A stretch of 17,201 nucleotides of DNA from contig CAYMJO010000018.1 in assembly GCA_964391305.1 (NCBI GenBank), positions 1 through 17,201 on the forward strand. Reading direction: 5' to 3'. Position 1 is the stretch's first letter. Every line of letters begins with the position of its first letter. The notes under the pieces are model-generated. The model saw nothing but the letters and a program-made list of their open reading frames with translations, made no database searches and was not told the DNA's origin. Below are positions 12,199 to 17,201 of this stretch, piece after piece. Both the position numbers and the translations under genes were made by a program. Origin of the DNA: CAYMJO01 sp964391305 (GTDB taxonomy: Bacteria; Patescibacteriota; CALEFQ01).

Positions 12199-14871
12199 TC
12201 ATAATGTCCTAACTTTTTTACTTTTTCTAATAAACACCATCTTGATAAACTCAATCAAAGCTATCACTATCGCCGCCGCCAGTAATATCCATTTCCAATC
12301 TTCCCATCCAAGAGGAACCGTGTGAAAAACTTTTTGCAAAGGAGAAAAATAGACCGCGAATAACTGAAGCACCAGCCCAAGCCCCGATGAAACAAAAAGC
12401 CATTTGTTTCTGAAAAAGTGTTTGTGAAAAATAGTGTGGCGCATGGATCGAACGCTGAACACATACAACAGGGAATTAACGGCAATCACAGAGAACGCCA
12501 TCGTCCTCGCATGATCGAGAGAATAACCTGATTCCAAATACAGGCTGAACAGAACAAGCAAGACAACTGCGGACACAACGCTGATGACGCCGATCAATAG
12601 CTTCATCTCAAAGTTAAGCAGGGGCTCGCTTGGTTTTCTCGGTGGTTCATCCATTAGTCCTTCTTCCTTCGGCTCGGACGCAAGCGCGACATCGGGAAGC
12701 CCGTCATCAACTAGATTCACCCAAAGAATTTGAGTAGCTAAAAGAGGAATCGGCATTCCAATTATCATAGCCCCAACAATTATAATGACCTCGGCAAAAC
12801 TATCCGACAAAAGATACAAAACGACTTTCCTAATATTTTCAAAAATTCCCCTGCCTTCTTCCACGGCTTCCTCTATGCTTTTGTAGTTATCGTCAAGCAA
12901 GACCATGTCCGCCGCTTCTTTCGTAACGTCGGTTCCAGATCCAAGCGCAATTCCAATGTCCGCCTTTTTCAAAGAAGGGGCGTCATTCACGCCGTCACCG
13001 GTCATGGCGACAATGTCCCCATGTTTTTGAAGAGAGGAAACAATATGCAGTTTGTCTCCCGGTGAAACCCGCGCGAAAACCGAGATGTCTTTTATATTAC
13101 GATGCACGACCGTGCCGTCAACCAATTGGATTTCCTTTCCCTCCACAATATTTTTCTCCGAAACGGGAAGTCCAAGCTCGCTCGCGATCGCCCTCGCCGT
13201 ATACTTGTGATCGCCGCTAAGCATCATAACCTTGATGCCGGCCTGCTGCGTCTTCGCGATAGCACGTTTAACTCCTTCCCGCAGAGGATCTTTCATGCCG
13301 ACAAGCCCCACAAGCGTAAATCCGCTGACCTGTTTTCTTAAATCGATTTCTCCGCCATGAGCTTTTTTGTAAGCAAATACAAGCACCCGCAATCCTCTCT
13401 TACTCATCTCTTCATATTTTTTTATAAAATGCTTCCTCTCCGAATCATCAATTTTACGTTCATTTTCTTCCGCGAAAATTTTGTCGCACATTGGAATAAC
13501 TTTCTCGCCAGCTCCTTTTATAAAAATTTGCCGGCGCTCATGATCCGTATCATCATGCAACGTTGCCATATACCTCTGACTTGAATTAAATGGAAGTTCG
13601 CCTAAGCGCGGAAAAACTTTTTCAAGATCATCTCGTTTCAGCCCGACTTGCGTCGCGGCAACAAGCAAGGCTCGCTCCGTGGGATCACCTATGACTTTCC
13701 ATCGCGCGAAAGAGTCTTCGGGATTTTCAATGTAAGCGTCATTGTTCAGCATCGCGATCTGCAAAGTAAGCATTCTCTCTTTGTCAAATCTGACATCGCT
13801 CGCCTTAAAGATGCATCCTTCTCCATGAGAACAAACATGCGTGTAAATTTCCACAACCATCATCTTGCCTTCCGTCAGAGTCCCTGTTTTATCCGTACAA
13901 ATAACAGTCGCTGAACCGAGAGTCTCCGCGGACTGCAGCCGCCGTATAAGCGCGTTCTTCTTCGACATGCGGTACACTCCAAGAGCAAGTACGATTATAA
14001 TAGAAGAAAGCAAGCCCTCGGGAATGGCAGAAACAGCGACCGCAACGGCAGTTGTAAACATGTCTGTAACATTTTCTCCCGTGAGAACTCCAACGATCAG
14101 AATCGCCGCAACGATGAGTCCTGCAAAAACTCCGAGCCACTTTGTAAATTTCTGGATCCGCCGCTGAAGAGGAGTTGCCGTATCTTTCGTCTCTTTCATC
14201 ATCCGCGCGATCTTGCCAAATTCAGTTTCAACCCCAATATCTGTCACAACTGCTCTCGCGCTTCCGGCCAAAGCAAGCGTCCCCATATAAACCATGTTCT
14301 GTCTTTCGGCAATGGGGACGTCAGAAGATTTTTTTATGGATTCGGGAAATTTCGAAACGGAAATAGATTCGCCAGTCAAGCTCGCCTCATCACAACTGAA
14401 TTCCTCGGCATGAATCACTCTCGCATCCGCGGGGATCCTGTCCCCCGCCTTGAGCATCACGATATCGCCAGGCACAAGCTCCTCTGAATTTATCTGCCTG
14501 ATCTTCCCCTCTCTCAAAACTTTCGCGTTCCACGCGACAATTTTCTTGAGAGCCTCAAGGGCATTCGAAGCTTTTTTTTCCTGCCAATACCCAACGCCTA
14601 TATCCATGATCAAAGCCGCGATGATTACCCACATATCGATGTACTCTCCGAGAAAATACGAGATCACAATCGCCGCCGCCAAAATCAAAACGAGGGGCGA
14701 ACTCAACTGCCTCAAAAAAATCAAAAAAACAATCGACTTTTTCTCCATGGGCAATTTGTTCTCCCCAAACTTTGATCTCCTCGCCTCAACCTCAAATAGA
14801 GACAACCCATTTTTCGGATTTGCCCCAAGCTCTTTCAAAACTTCTGTTTTTGTTTCTTTAAAAAAATTCAT
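12199..14871 (-). CDS. P-type cation-transporting ATPase (P2A, Ca2+-ATPase-like)
   Basis: The 890-aa protein pumps a cation across the membrane with an aspartyl-phosphate intermediate. It has an N-terminal cation-ATPase domain, TGES (166-169, actuator), IPEGL in TM4 (283-287), DKTGTLT (phosphorylated D327), KGAGE (452-456) in the nucleotide domain, TGDGVNDAPSLKKADIGIALG (from 624) in the hinge, and a six-TM C-terminal module. Ion-site residues comparable to SERCA: TM4 E kept, TM5 S691 and E694 (SERCA Asn768, Glu771), TM6 NLVDDG (N719, D722, D723; SERCA Asn796, Thr799, Asp800). I chose the ATG at 14871: the frame extends to 14964, but the predicted -10 lies inside that extension, and family members begin at this point. 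It is flanked by its own promoter and terminator. Confidence 0.95.
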   Translation of the reverse strand: MNFFKETKTEVLKELGANPKNGLSLFEVEARRSKFGENKLPMEKKSIVFLIFLRQLSSPLVLILAAAIVISYFLGEYIDMWVIIAALIMDIGVGYWQEKKASNALEALKKIVAWNAKVLREGKIRQINSEELVPGDIVMLKAGDRIPADARVIHAEEFSCDEASLTGESISVSKFPESIKKSSDVPIAERQNMVYMGTLALAGSARAVVTDIGVETEFGKIARMMKETKDTATPLQRRIQKFTKWLGVFAGLIVAAILIVGVLTGENVTDMFTTAVAVAVSAIPEGLLSSIIIVLALGVYRMSKKNALIRRLQSAETLGSATVICTDKTGTLTEGKMMVVEIYTHVCSHGEGCIFKASDVRFDKERMLTLQIAMLNNDAYIENPEDSFARWKVIGDPTERALLVAATQVGLKRDDLEKVFPRLGELPFNSSQRYMATLHDDTDHERRQIFIKGAGEKVIPMCDKIFAEENERKIDDSERKHFIKKYEEMSKRGLRVLVFAYKKAHGGEIDLRKQVSGFTLVGLVGMKDPLREGVKRAIAKTQQAGIKVMMLSGDHKYTARAIASELGLPVSEKNIVEGKEIQLVDGTVVHRNIKDISVFARVSPGDKLHIVSSLQKHGDIVAMTGDGVNDAPSLKKADIGIALGSGTDVTKEAADMVLLDDNYKSIEEAVEEGRGIFENIRKVVLYLLSDSFAEVIIIVGAMIIGMPIPLLATQILWVNLVDDGLPDVALASEPKEEGLMDEPPRKPSEPLLNFEMKLLIGVISVVSAVVLLVLFSLYLESGYSLDHARTMAFSVIAVNSLLYVFSVRSMRHTIFHKHFFRNKWLFVSSGLGLVLQLFAVYFSPLQKVFHTVPLGWEDWKWILLAAAIVIALIEFIKMVFIRKSKKVRTL

Positions 14872-14941
14872 AAACGCGCGATTGCTCGAATGGTCAGAAA
14901 ACATTTCAGGTCTCAATCGACGAAAATGAACGATTCGAGCA

Positions 14942-14971
14942 TTGGTATTATACCAGCTTTCCATCTATAAA
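14942..14971 (+). promoter_or_regulatory. Candidate + strand promoter of the 124-aa gene
   Basis: TTGGTA (14942-14947, 4/6) and TATAAA (14966-14971, 5/6) are separated by 18 bp, about 50 bp before the ATG at 15020. It overlaps the divergent ATPase promoter. Confidence 0.35.
14947..14955 (-). promoter_or_regulatory. Extended -10 promoter of the P-type ATPase gene
   Basis: On the minus strand TGGTATAAT matches the extended -10 consensus TGnTATAAT exactly. The -35 region is poor (a T-run), as usual for extended -10 promoters. The predicted start near 14940 leaves a ~70-nt leader before the ATG at 14871, which supports that start codon. Confidence 0.6.
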
Positions 14972-14995
14972 AAAACCTGCTAAACTATTGGCAGG
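14969..14995 (-). terminator. Terminator-like hairpin, minus strand
   Basis: Arms 14976-14983 and 14988-14995 pair over 8 positions (one wobble) around ACTA, and seven T follow on the minus strand. It would stop minus-strand transcripts entering from the right, for instance read-through from the O-antigen-ligase-like gene under the 124-aa gene. On the + strand the same hairpin would sit at the start of the 124-aa gene's leader. Confidence 0.5.
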
Positions 14996-15019
14996 ATAAA
15001 ATTCAATTTAAAAAAATTT

Positions 15020-15394
15020 ATGCCTAAAAAATCCAAGCGTAAGCGAAGACTCGAAAAATTAAAGAAAAAAAAATTGTCTTTTGTAAAAAAAGAGAATTTT
15101 GCTCCCGTCAAAACGGAACCGCATAAAAATTCAGAGATAGAATATAAGCCTATCCAATCCCAAAAGAAAACAAAAATAAAAAAATCTACCATACGGGAAA
15201 AACAAGCCGAAAAACAAGAAAAATCCAAAAAAGACATAAAAGACATACTTTTGGAAAAAGACATTCTATTCGTTTTAACACTTACGGCAATATTTACAGC
15301 TTCTTTCTTCGTATTGAGATTCGCCGACCAAAAATACAATATCTTTATAAAAATGGGAAGCAAATTCGCAGAAATCTTCGGATTGCAGATTTAA
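15020..15394 (+). CDS. Lys-rich single-TM small protein, unknown function
   Basis: I do not recognise a family. The 124-aa product starts with an extremely basic segment (MPKKSKRKRRLEKLKKKK, 1-18), followed by a charged, Lys/Glu/Gln-rich and probably disordered region to about 82. One TM helix (about 83-102, ILFVLTLTAIFTASFFVLRF) and a short tail complete it. The topology suggests a cytoplasmic basic N-domain tethered to the membrane, perhaps touching nucleic acid or acidic lipids; that is inference. It is the only + strand gene. A minus-strand frame across the same bases (14980-15363) is less plausible, as it is Phe/Ser-rich and overlaps a terminator hairpin. No SD is visible. Confidence 0.68.
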   Translation: MPKKSKRKRRLEKLKKKKLSFVKKENFAPVKTEPHKNSEIEYKPIQSQKKTKIKKSTIREKQAEKQEKSKKDIKDILLEKDILFVLTLTAIFTASFFVLRFADQKYNIFIKMGSKFAEIFGLQI

Positions 15395-15445
15395 CGTATA
15401 TTTTAGATAGATAAATCAGTGCTATACAACGAAATACCTATTTTA

Positions 15446-15462
15446 TTACATATAATATGTAA
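15446..15462. repeat. AT-rich dyad between convergent genes
   Basis: TTACATA and TATGTAA form a 7-bp stem around TAA, in the 71-bp gap between the 124-aa gene and the end of the O-antigen-ligase-like gene. The gap is also spanned by CAGTGCT (15417-15423) and its complement AGCACTG (15476-15482). It may help end both convergent transcripts, but no real T-tract follows. Confidence 0.3.
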
Positions 15463-15465
15463 ATA

Positions 15466-17136
15466 CTACAACCCAAGCACTGTCCAAAACAACAACCCCC
15501 CATTTTCTACATCCCATATGTAATGATCAAATGGCATTATCACCAAAGAGGCAATTATTATCCCTAAAATTATAGCCTTAAAAATGTATTCTTCAAATTC
15601 TGGCTCAACAGAGCCTTTTTTATTAAGACTAAAATTAAACGAACAAGCTTGTCGTCCAATGTCTAGCGTGTTTAGTGCTTGGTGCTTAGCGTTTAGCGCT
15701 TGACGCTGTAATGTTCCACATGGAACATTTTTGATTTTTTCACTATTCCTAAGCAATCTTCGCAAATCTTTAAACAGGGAAAACATCTGTAATATGACAA
15801 TCCCGACAACTGACACAAATCCCCAAATCCCAATTTCTGCCAAAACTTCAAGATATACGTTATGCACAGGCTGGTACATCCATGATTCTATCGGCTTTTC
15901 AGAGAAACGAAAGACATCGAGCATCGGGACAAATGATTTTGGCCCAAATCCGATCACGGGTCTATCTTTTATTAAACTAATGGCCTTCTCATTGAGATCT
16001 TTTCTCAAAGATACCGCCATATCCCCATAATTATCAGAAAAAGTCGCCCTATTAAAAATCAACGGTGAAAGTATATATACAGAAACCACGCATATAAAAA
16101 TGAAGAAAAAAATTGATATAATAGTCGCACCTTTCAAACCTTCAAAAATATGCATCTTGTGATCTGTGCCTTGTACCCTGCAATTTGTACTTTGCAAACT
16201 ATAATGTTCCACGTGGGACATTTTAACGTTCTTTAACCTCTGAACTGTGTATAACTTCTTATCCACAGTTTTTCCACAGATATTAAGATGTCCACAGCTC
16301 CATTCTTTTCGTAAAATAAGCGTAAAAACGAGTGTGGAAAAACCAATCAGCAATCCTAACCACGCAGTTCTGGAAAACGTAAGAATAAGTGCCATAAATT
16401 GTAATCCCGCGAGAAAAGCCACAGAAAGCCTAAATCGCGGATATGGAATTTTTATAAACAAATATAAGGCAAAAAGTATTGTTGCGATCAAAAAATAACC
16501 CAAGACGTTCGGATGCGGGAAAGTGCCATAAGAACGCAGTAAGGGAAAACCCGCGAAAACAATTTCAGCGACATTCGGCATATCCACAGAAAGCACACTT
16601 TCGCCAAGAAATTTTAAGCCAAGCGATTTTTGGTTGATAAACTGCAAAATCGCAATGATCGCTTGGATTGAACCAGCGCTAAACAAAATCAGAGCAACGC
16701 AAATTCTCCGTTTGGACGTAACAACGTTTGCGGCAACATACACAAAGACAAAGACGAAACCAAGAAGCCTCACGACTCCATAAAGCCCGATCTCTTGAAA
16801 TGGCGAAAAAACCGCAGAAACAAGAGCAAAAGCGATAAAGATAATTCCCGCCGCAATCAATGCGTTCGTATGGAGCGATGGTTTCTCGGATTTTTCTCTA
16901 ACCCTTTGAATCCAGAGTATCGCAACGAGCATTAATAGAATATCGGTGATATACAAAAATGCGCTTGTCCATTCGTTAAAAATTTCGGAAGAATAGGGGA
17001 TAATCGTTCCAAAAAACTTTCGAATGTTAAGGGGGATGCAAAACAAAAAAAGCCCAAAGAATATCAAATCGGGCGTTCGGGCAAAAGAACCCTTTAGAAT
17101 TTTATAAGCACTGGTTATGGAAAAATTAGAATTCAT
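15466..17136 (-). CDS. O-antigen ligase / Wzy-like polytopic membrane protein with two inserted loops
   Basis: A 556-aa membrane protein with around a dozen hydrophobic helices and the Wzy_C-type signatures: GTFPHPNVLGYFLI (204-217), FSRTAWLGLLIG (254-265), RPVIGFGPKSF (392-402) and PVHNVYLEVLAEIG (423-436). Such proteins polymerise or transfer lipid-linked glycans, including O-antigen ligation and protein O-glycosylation. Which of these applies cannot be said. Two polar stretches look inserted into loops: about residues 276-336 and 463-517. They contain Cys, are not hydrophobic, and coincide with repeated DNA elements and DnaA-box-like sites described separately. The ATG at 17136 has no SD; an 11-bp dyad lies 30 bp upstream. 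Confidence 0.88.
   Translation of the reverse strand: MNSNFSITSAYKILKGSFARTPDLIFFGLFLFCIPLNIRKFFGTIIPYSSEIFNEWTSAFLYITDILLMLVAILWIQRVREKSEKPSLHTNALIAAGIIFIAFALVSAVFSPFQEIGLYGVVRLLGFVFVFVYVAANVVTSKRRICVALILFSAGSIQAIIAILQFINQKSLGLKFLGESVLSVDMPNVAEIVFAGFPLLRSYGTFPHPNVLGYFLIATILFALYLFIKIPYPRFRLSVAFLAGLQFMALILTFSRTAWLGLLIGFSTLVFTLILRKEWSCGHLNICGKTVDKKLYTVQRLKNVKMSHVEHYSLQSTNCRVQGTDHKMHIFEGLKGATIISIFFFIFICVVSVYILSPLIFNRATFSDNYGDMAVSLRKDLNEKAISLIKDRPVIGFGPKSFVPMLDVFRFSEKPIESWMYQPVHNVYLEVLAEIGIWGFVSVVGIVILQMFSLFKDLRRLLRNSEKIKNVPCGTLQRQALNAKHQALNTLDIGRQACSFNFSLNKKGSVEPEFEEYIFKAIILGIIIASLVIMPFDHYIWDVENGGLLFWTVLGL
15671..15729. repeat. Repeat element copy A: 7-bp array plus parS-like palindrome
   Basis: Six heptamers run from 15671 to 15712 (first units TTTAGTG and CTTGGTG, last unit CTGTAAT). 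They are followed without a gap by a palindrome whose 16-bp core (15712-15727) reads TGTTCCACATGGAACA; complementary arms extend over 15710-15729. The core differs by one base from TGTTCCACGTGGAACA, a parS-type sequence. The element lies in frame within the O-antigen-ligase-like gene, encoding about residues 470-489. Confidence 0.8.
16157..16222. repeat. Repeat element copy B: 7-bp array plus parS-like palindrome
   Basis: Seven heptamers run from 16157 to 16205 (third unit TTGTACC, last unit CTATAAT). They join in the same phase as in copy A to a 16-bp core, TGTTCCACGTGGGACA (16205-16220), one mismatch from a perfect parS-like palindrome. On the coding strand, the ~24 bp around the palindrome match copy A at about 21 positions, and the differences are transitions. 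It encodes about residues 305-327 in a different frame from copy A. Confidence 0.8.
16246..16341. promoter_or_regulatory. Cluster of five DnaA-box-like 9-mers
   Basis: Two perfect TTATNCACA boxes (TTATACACA on the minus strand at 16246-16254; TTATCCACA on + at 16259-16267) are joined by TTTTCCACA on + (16270-16278, one mismatch), ATGTCCACA on + (16288-16296, two mismatches) and TTTTCCACA on minus (16333-16341, one mismatch). Boxes two and three are 11 bp apart, about one helical turn. The cluster starts 25 bp from the parS-like core of copy B and lies inside coding sequence. Confidence 0.6.
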
Positions 17137-17166
17137 AATTATAAAGAAGGTAATTAGTGTATTTCG

Positions 17167-17199
17167 TAACCATAAGGAGCTAGAATACCCTTATGGTTA
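17167..17199. repeat. 11-bp inverted repeat at the window edge
   Basis: TAACCATAAGG (17167-17177) and CCTTATGGTTA (17189-17199) are perfect complements around an 11-nt loop. It lies 30 bp upstream of the O-antigen-ligase-like ATG. On the minus strand no T-tract follows directly. On the + strand the downstream bases are outside the window, so operator, leader hairpin and + strand terminator all remain possible. Confidence 0.6.
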
Positions 17200-17201
17200 T
17201 C

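Noticed and set aside
14872..14964. N-terminal extension of the P-type ATPase by 31 residues
   Set aside because: The predicted extended -10 lies inside it and family members start near the ATG at 14871; the extra residues are not conserved in type.
14980..15363. Minus-strand 127-codon frame opposite the 124-aa gene
   Set aside because: Phe/Ser-rich, no family features, and its end runs into a terminator-like hairpin; it reads as the antisense of a Lys-rich + strand protein.
15671..16205. CRISPR array
   Set aside because: Repeat units are 7 bp, contiguous and degenerate, with no spacers and no cas genes.
15700..16350. The chromosomal origin itself
   Set aside because: DnaA-like boxes and parS-like sites are present, but there is no dnaA/dnaN, no clear unwinding region and no strand switch of genes; kept as a hypothesis in findings only.
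1..17201. tRNA, rRNA, insertion sequences, phage genes
   Set aside because: No tRNA cloverleaf, rRNA-like segment, transposase or integrase was seen on either strand.

Overview
This looks like chromosomal DNA of a small-genome bacterium of the Candidate Phyla Radiation (Patescibacteria), probably the Parcubacteria group. The evidence is a compact, almost one-directional run of short housekeeping genes, a short (~600 aa) IF-2, Shine-Dalgarno sites missing from nearly every gene, and a mix of genes (rny-ymdB, cdaA-cdaR, bactofilin, DUF4446, a divergent DAGK-fold protein, a Ca-type P-ATPase, an O-antigen-ligase-like protein) that is common in such genomes. The standard code with TGA as stop fits every gene. 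The phylum call is inference; I could not run a tree.

Layout. A + strand terminator opens the window. All genes to 14871 then lie on the minus strand, so they are transcribed right to left. In transcription order these are: a P-type cation ATPase (14871-12199, own promoter and terminator); DUF4446 protein, bactofilin and DAGK-fold protein (11950-9993), behind a promoter and a structured leader; a small two-TM protein, infB, rbfA, nrnA-like (9841-6312); cdaA, cdaR, clpP (6170-3483); rny and ymdB (2950-547), with a good sigma70-type promoter and a ~290-nt leader; and hup (319-44), with the only strong SD in the window. At the right end a + strand Lys-rich single-TM protein (15020-15394) converges on a large minus-strand Wzy/O-antigen-ligase-like membrane protein (17136-15466).

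Functional themes. infB-rbfA serve translation initiation and 30S maturation. rny-ymdB concern mRNA turnover. nrnA-like, cdaA and cdaR sit consecutively, placing a DHH/DHHA1 phosphodiesterase beside the c-di-AMP synthase and its regulator. Bactofilin, the O-antigen-ligase-like protein and the small membrane proteins concern the envelope.

Most unusual signal. The O-antigen-ligase-like gene carries two in-frame copies of one DNA element, which is read in different reading frames in the two copies. Each copy is a degenerate array of 7-bp units that ends in the same phase on a 16-bp parS-like palindrome (one mismatch each from TGTTCCACGTGGAACA). Beside the second copy are five DnaA-box-like 9-mers within 96 bp. 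Similar 7-bp arrays appear at the 3' end of nrnA and downstream of the DAGK gene. A related 9-bp array, folded as an inverted repeat, separates the bactofilin and DAGK genes. Together these suggest a family of short-period degenerate repeats that tolerates insertion in coding DNA, with origin- or centromere-like binding sites attached in two cases.
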